A DNA stretch of 64,000 nt from Cyanobacterium aponinum PCC 10605. Lineage in GTDB: Bacteria; Cyanobacteriota; Cyanobacteriia; Cyanobacteriales; Cyanobacteriaceae. Below the pieces are notes generated by a model. The model had not been told where the DNA came from, did not search any database, and saw nothing but the letters and a program-made list of their open reading frames with translations. This document shows, piece by piece, positions 37,035 to 45,846 of this stretch (position 1 is its first letter; each line of letters begins with the position of its first letter). The stretch is taken from positions 434,001 through 498,000 of the forward strand of contig NC_019776.1 of the NCBI RefSeq assembly GCF_000317675.1. Reading direction: 5' to 3'. Both the position numbers and the translations under genes were made by a program.

Positions 37035-37186
37035 CTCTTTTTCTATCTCATTAGTCCTGATATTCTTTGCTATCTGTAAGATATTACAACAACAGAAAAA
37101 TAACAACCCTAAAATTTTTTTTTAAATTCCCTTGCAATTTTTTAAATCCTAAGTTATATTAGTTAATGTCGTGAAAAACGGCGAAC

Positions 37187-37258
37187 GGGTCGCTAGCTCA
37201 GTGGTAGAGCACTCGGCTTTTAACCGATTGGTCCTGAGTTCGAGTCTCAGGCGACCCA
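37187..37258 (+). tRNA. tRNA-Lys(TTT)
   Basis: A 72-base cloverleaf is complete. The acceptor GGGTCGC pairs with GCGACCC, the discriminator is A, and the D-arm is GCTCAGTGGTAGAGC. The anticodon loop is CTTTTAA with TTT, and the T-arm is CTGAGTTCGAGTCTCAG. CCA is not encoded. A T-run follows directly and may terminate transcription. Confidence 0.97.
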
Positions 37259-37469
37259 TTTTTTTGTGAAAAGCATTGAATAATAAAAAGTAATGCTTGT
37301 AGGTCAATTCGTATTAGTGGTTTGATTTATTTGAAATTGATTTAGGATCTAAAATATTCGTAACTACCAGCACTAGTTTAATCTAATTTAAATCAACTGT
37401 TTCATATTAACCGAATATATTGCGAGTGTCATCTCAAGATTATTCGTAATTACTCTGGTGTCATTAACC

Positions 37470-37575
37470 TTAGTTCGGTTTGAGAATATTAAATAAGGGT
37501 AGGTTTCAGGGTATTTAAGGGATGGGGGATGGGGGGATGAGGTGATGAGGGGAAAGGGGGAAACAAGTAATAAAT
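37470..37575 (+). repeat. AACCTTAG-type unit plus polypurine tract
   Basis: It begins AACCTTAGTTCGGTTTGAG, continues GGTAGGTTTCAGGGTATTTA, and then has a GGGATGGGGGATGGGGGGAT purine tract ending AAACAAGTAATAAAT. The segment is almost identical to 41652-41768 and resembles the reverse complement of 7600-7718. The next element (37576) is inserted at its end. Confidence 0.85.
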
Positions 37576-37792
37576 AACCTCAGTTCGGTTTAAGAATATC
37601 TGATAAGGTTAGGTGTTAGGTGTCAGGTTGCAGGTTGCAGGTGGTAGGGGTTTTTAGCAAGGGGCTTAAGCCCCTTGTTTAAGTCAGTTCGGATTAAGGC
37701 AATTTTATCGTTATTTCTAAGTTATTTCTAAGAAGCTATAAGGTTTTTTGACTACGAGTTGGTCTGCTTTCAGCTTATCCAAAACTCAGGTT
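37576..37792 (+). mobile_element. AACCTCAG MITE-like element, full copy A (217 bp)
   Basis: The element starts AACCTCAGTTCGG, contains the 20 bp palindrome CAAGGGGCTTAAGCCCCTTG, and ends AAAACTCAGGTT. AAAT lies on both sides. The uninterrupted version of the flanks (GTAATAAATAAGTAGTAAG) is present at 41753-41771, so this is a true insertion. It has no open reading frame. A second near-full copy is at 53780-53985 and a partial copy at 58130-58226. Confidence 0.8.
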
Positions 37793-37859
37793 AAATAAGT
37801 AGTAAGTATTCTTAATTTTTAGTTTTTCCTTTGCCCTTTTAACTTTGCCCATTCCTAAT

Positions 37860-40800
37860 CTAAACCAAGTTACTATTTTCACTGACAAGATAGGTAAACC
37901 AGTTATTGAGGTTTTCTAATTGTTGACTCGGCTTCATTGTACCTAAACCTCTCACAATGACCTTATTTTTTCCATACACAAAGCGGTTGCGTAAATGGGG
38001 AGGTAATTTTTCTGCTAATAGTAGCCATGCGGGTTCTTGCATTGGTGTTTCAATAATAATGTTTTGTTTTCCTTCGGGTTTAATACGGGAAAAACCGATG
38101 GATTTTGCTTTCAATTTCAACTCCGCTACTAATAATAATTCCCTTGCTGATTCGGGTATTTCTCCATATCTATCTTGCCAATCACTTTCGATTTGTTTTA
38201 TTTCTCTCTGAGATGTAACGGTAGCTACAGCACGGTAAGCATCCATTTTTTGTTCCATATCCGCAATATAGCGGTTAGGAATTAAAGCAGTAAGTTTCAA
38301 GTCGATTTGAGTGTCTTCTACTTGGGGGATTTCCTGCCCCTGAATTTCGTTAATGGCTTCTTTTAACATTTCTGTGTACATTTCAAATCCAATAGCCTCC
38401 ATTTGCCCAGATTGTTCAGCACCAAGTAAATTACCAACCCCCCTTATTTCCATGTCACGCATAGCTAAATGATACCCTGAACCGAGTTGCGAAAACTCTT
38501 GTAAAGCCCTTAATCTTTTTTTGGCAACATCTGACAAAATTTCATCATTGGGATAGAGTAACCATGCGTGGGCTTGAATGCCCGATCGCCCCACTCGTCC
38601 CCGTAGCTGATATAATTGAGATAATCCGAATTTATGGGCAGATTCGACGATAATTGTGTTTACTCTTGGAATATCTAAGCCAGACTCCACAATAGTTGTA
38701 CAAAGTAGTAAATCTGCCTCTCCGTTACTAAAGCCTAACATAGTTGATTCTAATTGCCCTTCATCTAACTGCCCATGGGCGATCGCAATTCTTAAACTAG
38801 GTATCATTTGTTCTAGCATGGTAATAATTTTTTCCATACCCTCAATGCGAGGCACAACATAGAAAATTTGTCCTCCCCTATCTAATTCATTACGAATGGC
38901 AGTGCGAATCACCTCTTGATTAAAGGGCATGATATGGGTTTTTATCGGGCGACGACTTGGAGGAGGAGTGGTAATAAGGCTCATTTCCCGCACTCCAGAG
39001 ATAGACATATACAAAGTGCGAGGGATAGGAGTGGCACTGAGGGTTAAAACATCAATAGAAGTTTTTAATGCTTTAATTTTTTCTTTTTGATTAACTCCAA
39101 ATCTTTGCTCTTCATCTACTACTAATAAGCCTAAATCTTTGTATTTAATTTTATTGCTTAATAACAACTGTGTACCGACAACAACATCTAATTCTCCTGT
39201 GGCTAATTTTTGGATAATTTCTTTTCTTTCTGACGCTGTGCGGAAGCGATTTAATAAGCCAATATTGATAGGATAAGGGGCAAATCTTTCCACTAAAGTA
39301 TGATAATGTTGTTGGGATAAAATAGTAGTAGGTGCGAGAAAAACCACTTGTTTATTTCCTGACGTTACTACTTTAAAAATACTCCGAATGGCTACTTCCG
39401 TTTTCCCGAAACCCACGTCACCACAGACTAATCTATCCATGGGGCGATCGCTTTCTAAGTCTCTTTTAACGTCAATAATTGCCTTTAATTGATCTGGGGT
39501 GGCTTGATAAGGAAAAGAATCTTCCAACTCAGTTTGCCAAGGAGAATCAGGGGGATAAGCATAACCTTTTAACTCGTTTCTAGTGGCATATAATTTTACT
39601 AAATCAACGGCTAATTTCTTAATGGATTTTTTGACCTTATTTTTAACATTTTGCCACTCTTTACCTGACATTTTATTTAACTTTGGTGGCTTAGTTTCCG
39701 TGTGTCGATAACGGCTTACTAATTCTAAACTATCGGCAGGAACTCTGAGTAATCCATCAGCATATTTAATTACTAAATATTCCCTCCCTTCATAAACTTC
39801 TAACTCTAAAAATTGCCCAATACCATGATATTTATGGACAATAAAATCTTTTGGTCTTAATTTATCTAAATCAACCTGCTTTGAAGCGGCTTTTCTACGT
39901 TTTCTGATATAAGTAGGAGTGGCTAAATTATGTTGTCCAAAAAATTCTCTATCGGTAACAACTGCTACACGAAAAGTGGGTAAAATAAAGCCTTCTAATT
40001 CTGCTTGCCCTGAATATTTTAAAGCGGTAGAAATACCCTGTCTTTGCAGTTTTTCAATCATCCCAAAATCAAGGGGATTAGGAATAAATTGAGCAGGAAA
40101 GTCATGTTCTTGCAGTAAAGCCACTGTGCGAGAAGGTTGAGCAGAAACCAACCAACTATTATATTGACTTAAATTAATGGTGTTATAAATCTCTTTTTTA
40201 CCCCTTAAAATTTCTGCTAATTTAGCAAATTGATGAGGAGAAATAGGTAGAGGGCGACTGGATAAATTTAAACTATTTTTATTATCTTTATCGGTGTCTG
40301 TATAGATTTCTGAGAGAAAAATTTGAGGGTAATTAATGCTTTCTAAACATTCCCTAAATTCTCTATGAATTTTGATTTCTTTTTGATTTTCATAAGTTGG
40401 TGACAGGCTAGAAGCCTGTCCTACAGAAGCCTGTCCTACAGAAGCCTGTCCTACAGAAGCCTGTCCTACAGAAGCCTGTCCCACATTAGTGTTTTTTAAT
40501 TCTGTTATTAGCTGATATTTTTCTTCTGCTTGTTCAAACCAAATATGGCTATGGGCTTGACACTGTTCCACTTCATCGATCGCAACTATGGTATTGGGGG
40601 GCAAATAGTCCAATAAAGAACAGACTTGATCGCCAAATGCAAAGCCGAGAAAACGAGTCATCCCTTCAGGATAAATATTATTTTCTAAATTCTCTTGCTC
40701 AGAAGTGCTTAAATATGGTTTAATAATTTCTATGCTGGGTAAGTTATGACTAATTAAGCTCTGCCATGTAGTCGGGGTCAGGCTCAAAGACTCGATCGCA

Positions 40801-41453
40801 TCTAAACTTCTTTGAGAAACAGGATCAAATTCCCTAATTTTCTCTAATTCATCACCAAAAAACTCTAATCTAACTGGTAACTCGGCGGATACAGGGAAAA
40901 TATCGATTAAATCCCCCCTTTTACTCCACTGCCCCTCAACTTCCACTAAATTAACTCGCTCATAACCCATTTTGGTTAAGGTTAATTCAATCTCCTGACT
41001 GTCTAAAGTCATGCCCTTAAACAGATAGAGACAATATTCTTTTAAAACTTTAACGGGAGGTAAATGGGGTTGTAAGGCTTTTTCTGTGGTGACGATAGCT
41101 ATTTTTTGTGTAGTATCTTGATTGATCAAACTAGAAAGGGTCTGCAACTGTCCCCAAACCATCTCTGATTCTGGATCAAAAGCCTCGTAAGGACTTGCTT
41201 CTGAGGTAGGATAGAAAAAAGTTTGTTTCCAGCCCATCAGCTCGATATTTGCCATCCAACGAGCCGCTTCTTCAAGGGTTGAGCAAACTACAAGCAAGTT
41301 ATCATTTTCTTGTTGGGCAAGGGCAGAGGTTACTAAACCTTTCGGCAATCTGGATGCACCTTGTAAGTTTAACCTTTTATTTTGGCTTAATTTCTGGCTA
41401 AGTTCTTGGGTTAAGGGAGAAGATGCGATCGCACGAATTACAGAATTTAACAT
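37860..41453 (-). CDS. mfd: Transcription-repair coupling factor
   Basis: Mfd removes stalled RNA polymerase at DNA lesions and recruits UvrA. The frame opens at a TTG at 41480, but the ATG at 41453 begins [13 protein letters not shown] and is preferred, giving 1197 residues. All domains are seen: the UvrB-like N-terminal region, the RNA polymerase-interacting domain ([20 protein letters not shown]), and helicase motifs (Walker [20 protein letters not shown] in [33 protein letters not shown]). The C-terminal TRCF domain is also present. In a loop of the N-terminal part, near residue 340, a 15 bp tandem repeat adds five copies of VGQAS (40411-40485). Otherwise the gene is normal. Confidence 0.96.
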   Translation of the reverse strand: MLNSVIRAIASSPLTQELSQKLSQNKRLNLQGASRLPKGLVTSALAQQENDNLLVVCSTLEEAARWMANIELMGWKQTFFYPTSEASPYEAFDPESEMVWGQLQTLSSLINQDTTQKIAIVTTEKALQPHLPPVKVLKEYCLYLFKGMTLDSQEIELTLTKMGYERVNLVEVEGQWSKRGDLIDIFPVSAELPVRLEFFGDELEKIREFDPVSQRSLDAIESLSLTPTTWQSLISHNLPSIEIIKPYLSTSEQENLENNIYPEGMTRFLGFAFGDQVCSLLDYLPPNTIVAIDEVEQCQAHSHIWFEQAEEKYQLITELKNTNVGQASVGQASVGQASVGQASVGQASSLSPTYENQKEIKIHREFRECLESINYPQIFLSEIYTDTDKDNKNSLNLSSRPLPISPHQFAKLAEILRGKKEIYNTINLSQYNSWLVSAQPSRTVALLQEHDFPAQFIPNPLDFGMIEKLQRQGISTALKYSGQAELEGFILPTFRVAVVTDREFFGQHNLATPTYIRKRRKAASKQVDLDKLRPKDFIVHKYHGIGQFLELEVYEGREYLVIKYADGLLRVPADSLELVSRYRHTETKPPKLNKMSGKEWQNVKNKVKKSIKKLAVDLVKLYATRNELKGYAYPPDSPWQTELEDSFPYQATPDQLKAIIDVKRDLESDRPMDRLVCGDVGFGKTEVAIRSIFKVVTSGNKQVVFLAPTTILSQQHYHTLVERFAPYPINIGLLNRFRTASERKEIIQKLATGELDVVVGTQLLLSNKIKYKDLGLLVVDEEQRFGVNQKEKIKALKTSIDVLTLSATPIPRTLYMSISGVREMSLITTPPPSRRPIKTHIMPFNQEVIRTAIRNELDRGGQIFYVVPRIEGMEKIITMLEQMIPSLRIAIAHGQLDEGQLESTMLGFSNGEADLLLCTTIVESGLDIPRVNTIIVESAHKFGLSQLYQLRGRVGRSGIQAHAWLLYPNDEILSDVAKKRLRALQEFSQLGSGYHLAMRDMEIRGVGNLLGAEQSGQMEAIGFEMYTEMLKEAINEIQGQEIPQVEDTQIDLKLTALIPNRYIADMEQKMDAYRAVATVTSQREIKQIESDWQDRYGEIPESARELLLVAELKLKAKSIGFSRIKPEGKQNIIIETPMQEPAWLLLAEKLPPHLRNRFVYGKNKVIVRGLGTMKPSQQLENLNNWFTYLVSENSNLV
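40402..40485. repeat. Palindrome plus five 15 bp tandem repeats inside mfd
   Basis: GACAGGCTAGAAGCCTGTC (40402-40420) is a near-perfect palindrome of a kind common in cyanobacterial spacers. Its right half GAAGCCTGTCCTACA is then repeated five times in tandem (40411-40485), the last copy with one change. Read on the coding strand, each unit gives VGQAS. Confidence 0.92.
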
Positions 41454-41582
41454 GAACAAAGATTCTTTGAAAAAGTACAAGGCAAAAGACGAAGATAGCT
41501 ATTGCAAGTAACTTCAACTATCATTTTCCATAACAATTATATAGGAGTTACGCACCAGTTCGATGGATGAATCTATGATTTA

Positions 41583-41865
41583 GTTAGGTTTCAGGCTTCG
41601 GGTTTCAGGTGTCAGGTTTAACGGTTTTAATTAATTGCTAATGACTAATTAATCTCAGTTCGGTTTAAGAATATTGAATAAGGGTAGGTTTCAGGGTATT
41701 TAAGGGATGGGGGATGGGGGGATGAGGTGATGAGGGGAAAGGGGGAAACAAGTAATAAATAAGTAGTAAGTATTCTTAATTTTTAGTTTTTAATTCTTAA
41801 TTCTCAACTATCTACCTTTGCTCTCCCCCCTCAAGAGGGGGGATAAAGGGGGGTTTGCCCTTTTT
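41583..41865. repeat. Repeat spacer with empty site of the AACCTCAG element and a GC-rich palindrome
   Basis: From 41583 there are GGTTTCAGGCTTCGGG-type heptamers. From 41652 a copy of the 37470 unit follows, running through the polypurine tract to AAACAAGTAATAAATAAGT without the 217 bp insertion found in the other copy. The end is the palindrome CCCCCCTCAAGAGGGGGG with ATAAAGGGGGGTTTGCCC (41821-41862). No gene is present. Confidence 0.8.
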
Positions 41866-41874
41866 TCCCAATTC

Positions 41875-42525
41875 CTAATCGAAACAATCAACTAACTGAT
41901 TAATTGCCGAGGCACATTGAGCTGTAATAGTCTCCAAATTTTCTTTTTTGCCAGAGGTTGGGGGAGGAATAATATCACCAATTTTAAGATGAACTTTCAC
42001 TGATTTAGGTAACTTTTGACCTTTGACCACTATTTTTTCTGTGCCACATAAAGCAACAGGAAGTAACGGAGCTTGGGCTTTAGCGGCGATGAGGGCTGCC
42101 CCTAATTTTGGATTGTGGATTCTACCGTCTGGGGTGCGTGTGCCTTCTATAAAAATCCCTGTTGCCCATCCTTCTTCTAATAGAGAAACCGCTTGACGAA
42201 TGGCTTTGCGATCGAATCCTTCCCTATTGACAGGATAAGCTCCAAGACTTTTAATTAAATTACCAAAAAATCCCTCTGTGAACAACTCTTGTTTTGCCAT
42301 ATAAGAAACAGGGCGAGGAATCCCAGCAGAAAGTAAAGGAGGATCAAAAACACTGGCATGATTACTAACGATAATTAGTTTACCTTCAAGGGGTACTTTT
42401 TCTTTACCTGTCACTTTTCCCCGAAAATAAGTACCAAAAATGGGCTTTACCACAAAAGAGTTGACAAGATGATAAACTGTTTTTTTAGTTTTGACTATTT
42501 GACTATTGGTTTGATCCTGACTCAT
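41875..42525 (-). CDS. plsC: 1-acyl-sn-glycerol-3-phosphate acyltransferase
   Basis: PlsC acylates lysophosphatidic acid to phosphatidic acid at the membrane. The 216 residues contain the LPLAT motif I NHASVFDPP (His56, Asp61), motif II near GAYPVNREGFDRKA, motif III FIEGTRTPDG, and motif IV LLPVALCGTE. There is no clear transmembrane anchor beyond a hydrophobic N-terminal region. The gene is divergent from dacB with a short shared spacer. Cyanobacteria carry several such acyltransferases, so which one is the main PlsC is not decided. Confidence 0.9.
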   Translation of the reverse strand: MSQDQTNSQIVKTKKTVYHLVNSFVVKPIFGTYFRGKVTGKEKVPLEGKLIIVSNHASVFDPPLLSAGIPRPVSYMAKQELFTEGFFGNLIKSLGAYPVNREGFDRKAIRQAVSLLEEGWATGIFIEGTRTPDGRIHNPKLGAALIAAKAQAPLLPVALCGTEKIVVKGQKLPKSVKVHLKIGDIIPPPTSGKKENLETITAQCASAINQLVDCFD

Positions 42526-42596
42526 TCTTTTCTACTCAAATATAAAGATATTGTTAAAATACTGAAAATCTGCGTTTAATTTTTCAATAAAATCTT

Positions 42597-43499
42597 ATGC
42601 CGAAAAAGCGACATCTTCTTAATTGGTTTTCTATTCTCACTCTGACAACAACGAGTTCAGTTTCTGCCCAGACTATATTACCAGAACTGAACAACTTTGA
42701 ACCGATACCTCAATCAGTTCCTGCTTCTATCACCCCTCAATCAATTTTAATACCAGTACCACCTCCACAACAGTCTCAACCCGTGGGGACTTGTAATGCT
42801 TTTATCGCCCCCGCCATTGAAGAAGTAATTAAACGTTATGGTGGTGGTTGGGGGATTTTAGTTGAAAGATTATCTGATGGAGAAGTGCTTTACCATTATA
42901 ATGCCGATCGAGGCTTTATTCCTGCCTCTAACATGAAAATCTTAACCACTGCGGCGGCTTTACAGAGATTAGCCCCCGAAACAAATATTAGTGCCAATAA
43001 ATCTCTCAAAGAGTGGGTTGAGGTAACTAACTTGAGAAGTAATAATTACTATGCAGATACTTTACTTAAACGCATTGGAGGTGGTGCAACGGCTAAACAA
43101 ATTTTAGCTAATATGGGTATTAATCCCAGTGGTTTTCACTTCGCCGATGGTTCTGGTTTATCTCGTCGTAATCTCGCCACTCCCAGAATTTTAGTTGATA
43201 CTTTGCGAGTTATGTATTCTAGTCCCCAACGAGATTTATTTTTCGCCTCCTTACCAACTGCGGGGATGAGTGGCACTTTACGTAATCGTATGAAGCAAAC
43301 CCCTGTACAAGGAATTGTCCATGCTAAAACGGGTACTTTAACTGGGGTTCGGGCTTTATCTGGTTATTTGGATCATCGAGAATATGGTACTTTAATTTTT
43401 AGTATCCTTGCCAATGACTCTCGCCAATCTGGCACTGCCTTAGTACGCGCGATCGATGAAATTGTACTAATTCTTAATACTACTTCTCGTTGTCAGTAA
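42597..43499 (+). CDS. Compact D-alanyl-D-alanine carboxypeptidase (PBP4/DacB family)
   Basis: PBP4-type enzymes trim or cut peptide crosslinks of peptidoglycan in the periplasm. All three penicillin-binding motifs are present in the 300 residues: SNMK (Ser111, Lys114), SNN (Ser148, Asn150) and KTG (244-246), plus DGSGLSRRN. Only about 34 residues lie between the first two motifs, whereas PBP4-family proteins normally have a large inserted domain of roughly 200 residues there. The N-terminus has a short signal peptide (WFSILTLTTTSSVSAQ) and a Pro/Gln-rich linker. The protein may be a compact natural variant or an in-frame internal deletion. Confidence 0.85.
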   Translation: MPKKRHLLNWFSILTLTTTSSVSAQTILPELNNFEPIPQSVPASITPQSILIPVPPPQQSQPVGTCNAFIAPAIEEVIKRYGGGWGILVERLSDGEVLYHYNADRGFIPASNMKILTTAAALQRLAPETNISANKSLKEWVEVTNLRSNNYYADTLLKRIGGGATAKQILANMGINPSGFHFADGSGLSRRNLATPRILVDTLRVMYSSPQRDLFFASLPTAGMSGTLRNRMKQTPVQGIVHAKTGTLTGVRALSGYLDHREYGTLIFSILANDSRQSGTALVRAIDEIVLILNTTSRCQ

Positions 43500-43567
43500 T
43501 CCTTTAATTTTCGGTGTTTGGTGTTTGGTGTGAAATTATAATCTTAATTCTTAATTACTAATTAATA

Positions 43568-43584
43568 GACTTCTTGCAGAAGTC
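43568..43584. repeat. Palindrome related to the TA-flanked mini-element
   Basis: GACTTCTTGCAGAAGTC is a 17-base palindrome preceded by TA. It looks like the two ends of the 31166-31271 element joined together. It may be a solo remnant. Confidence 0.5.
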
Positions 43585-43666
43585 GGGTAATAGGCAATAG
43601 TAAAGATTTTAAACATTATCGGGTGTTTAATTTATTTTAAATTTTATTTTGTAGGAGGTTTAATAC

Positions 43667-44047
43667 ATGAAAGTTTACGTTCTTCTTTATAATGTCGGTA
43701 CAGATAATGAAGGCATCCATACTTTACAAATCGGAAATAAAGATATGGTGTTAATGTTTGAATCAGAAGATGATGCCACTCGTTATGCCCTACTGTTGGA
43801 AGCTCAGGACTTTTATAGTCCGACAGTTGAATCTCTTAATAGCGAAGAAATAGAGGAATTTTGCACAGGGGCAGGATATGAGTGGAAATTAGTAACAGAA
43901 GGAATGTTAGAAATTCCACCAGAAATTAATGTTGAAGATACTGATTGGAAAGAGAGTGCTGATTATCCTGATGATGTCTCCTCCGAAGCCCAAATGTCTG
44001 CTTTTGAATTAGAGAGAATTCGCCGTCAACTTGAGGGTTTGTTATAA
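43667..44047 (+). CDS. DUF3110 domain protein
   Basis: DUF3110 proteins are small, cyanobacteria- and plastid-lineage-restricted proteins of unknown function. The 126 residues begin MKVYVLLYNVGTDNEGIHTL and include MVLMFESEDDATRYALLLEA and PTVESLNSEEIEEFC, which define the family, then an acidic C-terminal half. An unusually strong AGGAGG ribosome binding site lies eight bases before the ATG, suggesting high translation. It is followed after about 110 bases by the nuclease-like gene on the same strand. Confidence 0.88.
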   Translation: MKVYVLLYNVGTDNEGIHTLQIGNKDMVLMFESEDDATRYALLLEAQDFYSPTVESLNSEEIEEFCTGAGYEWKLVTEGMLEIPPEINVEDTDWKESADYPDDVSSEAQMSAFELERIRRQLEGLL

Positions 44048-44155
44048 CTCGCATTCTACATTTAGTTTTTTTACCTATTGCCCTTAATGAAGTATATTTC
44101 AGATGAAATATATAATTGTTTATAGAGAAGATGATTGAAAATACAGAATATAGTT

Positions 44156-44695
44156 ATGACAACCACAGCCGATGATGTTTGGAAAATTCTAGCAGAATTA
44201 GCACAAGCTCAAAAAGAAACAGAGCGCCGTATGCAAGAAACGGATCGCCAAATTGCAAGATTGAGTAAAGAAATAGGCAATTTAGGGGGAAAATGGGGGC
44301 GTTTTGTGGAAAATATGGTTGCCCCTGCTTGTGAGACGATATTTTTAAATCGGGGTATTCCTGTACACCAAGTAAGTCAAAGGGTGAAAAAAAAGCTCGA
44401 CGGTAGAGTTTTAGAAATTGATGTTTTGGGGACAAATGAGAATCATGTTTTAGTGGTAGAGGTCAAAAGTAGTTTAGGGGTGGATAATGTGAAAGAATTA
44501 ATCAAAGATTTACAGAAATTTAAAGAATTTTTCCCTGAATATAATCAAAAACAAGTATATGGGGCAGTGGCTGGAATTGAAATCGAAGAAGGGGCGGATA
44601 AATACGCTTATCGTCATGGTTTGTTTGTTTTAACCCAATCAGGAGAGAATGTTGTGATTGTTAATGGTGCAGAATTTCAACCGAAAACTTGGTGA
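44156..44695 (+). CDS. DUF3782-type protein with PD-(D/E)XK nuclease-like fold
   Basis: A 179-residue protein (ATG at 44156; a TTG at 44135 is less likely). The first 45 residues form a coiled coil (AELAQAQKETERRMQETDRQ). GGKWGRFVENMVAPACETIF follows, and then a PD-(D/E)XK-like core: LEIDVLGTNENHVLVVEVKS, with acidic, EVK and hydrophobic strands. This kind is widespread in cyanobacteria in many copies and is often annotated as a nuclease-like or DUF3782 protein; actual nuclease activity is unproven. It lies between DUF3110 and murQ, all on the plus strand, with 90-110 base gaps. Confidence 0.82.
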   Translation: MTTTADDVWKILAELAQAQKETERRMQETDRQIARLSKEIGNLGGKWGRFVENMVAPACETIFLNRGIPVHQVSQRVKKKLDGRVLEIDVLGTNENHVLVVEVKSSLGVDNVKELIKDLQKFKEFFPEYNQKQVYGAVAGIEIEEGADKYAYRHGLFVLTQSGENVVIVNGAEFQPKTW

Positions 44696-44783
44696 GAAAA
44701 CTGTCTGTTTGTTGGTGCGTGTTGACTTAAAATAGGTGTCACATACTAATTATCCTACAAATTCTTATTTCCTAATTTTTTTA

Positions 44784-45677
44784 ATGAACCGAGGACATCT
44801 TTTAACAGAACAAATCAACCAAGCTAGTGTTAATTTAGATCAACTTTCTCCCCTTGAAATTGTTGACTTATTTAATCAAGAAGACCAAAAAACCCTGGAT
44901 GCGATCGCATCTTCCCGTCAAGAAATTGCCCAAACTATCGAAATCACCGCCCAACAATTAGGCAAGGGAGGACGATTATTTTACATAGGGGCAGGTACGA
45001 GCGGCAGATTAGGGGTTTTAGATGCGGCGGAGTGTCCCCCCACGTTTTGTACTCCCCCCACCATGGTACAGGGCATTCTCGCAGGAGGAAAAGAAGCATT
45101 AGTAAAAAGTTCTGAAGCTCTCGAAGATAGACGGGAAGACGGGGCAAAAGCTATGATTGACCATAATATCAGCAACCTTGATGTGGTAATTGGTATCACG
45201 GCTGGAGGTACAACTCCCTATGTTCACGGAGCATTACAGGAAGCAAAAAAAAGAGGTGCGATCGCAGTTGCTATGAGTTGTGTACCAAAAGAACAAGTAT
45301 CCATACCAGCAGATATTGATATTCGTTTGCTCACGGGAGCTGAAATTTTAGCAGGTTCAACCCGTCTAAAAGCAGGTACAGTAACAAAAATGGCATTAAA
45401 TATTATCTCCACAGGAGTAATGGTACAATTGGGCAAAGTTTACGGTAATCGCATGATAGATGTTTCCGTTACCAATAGTAAATTAGAAGATAGAGCATTG
45501 AGAATTATCTCTGATTTGACAGGTTTAGATAGAGAAAAAGCCCAAAACTTGTTATCTGCGAGTGGATCTAAGGTAAAATTAGCATTATTAATGCACTGGA
45601 CTAATACAAGTAAAGCAGAAGCCGAAACTTTATTAGCCCGAAATAACGGTAATTTACGCCAAGCAATTAACAATTAG
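44784..45677 (+). CDS. murQ: N-acetylmuramic acid 6-phosphate etherase
   Basis: MurQ cleaves the lactyl ether of MurNAc 6-phosphate to give GlcNAc 6-phosphate during recycling of cell-wall sugars. The frame opens at a GTG at 44736, but the ATG at 44784 (MNRGHLLTEQINQAS) fits family alignments and yields 297 residues. The SIS-type domain has FYIGAGTSGRLGVLDAAECP, GILAGGKEALVKSSEALEDR and the acid/base Glu regions. ILAGSTRLKAGTVTKMALN and the C-terminal UBA-like TGLDREKAQNLLSASGSKVK are also typical. No PTS or anhMurNAc kinase is adjacent. Substrate entry is therefore elsewhere in the genome. Confidence 0.95.
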   Translation: MNRGHLLTEQINQASVNLDQLSPLEIVDLFNQEDQKTLDAIASSRQEIAQTIEITAQQLGKGGRLFYIGAGTSGRLGVLDAAECPPTFCTPPTMVQGILAGGKEALVKSSEALEDRREDGAKAMIDHNISNLDVVIGITAGGTTPYVHGALQEAKKRGAIAVAMSCVPKEQVSIPADIDIRLLTGAEILAGSTRLKAGTVTKMALNIISTGVMVQLGKVYGNRMIDVSVTNSKLEDRALRIISDLTGLDREKAQNLLSASGSKVKLALLMHWTNTSKAEAETLLARNNGNLRQAINN

Positions 45678-45846
45678 AAATTAGTATAACCAATTATTGC
45701 TTAAAAAAAGTGTCAGGTGTTAGGTTAAATAAAAAATCTTAAATCCTAAATTTTTTATTGTTAATAGTTAATTTGTAATTGATATAAAAAATCATTTGTA
45801 TAGCTTTTTCCTATATTTTTATTATTACTAAATATTTTAAATAATT

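Noticed and set aside
40402-40485. Intein or other protein-splicing insertion in mfd
   Set aside because: The insert is only a short repetitive linker of VGQAS units without splicing motifs.
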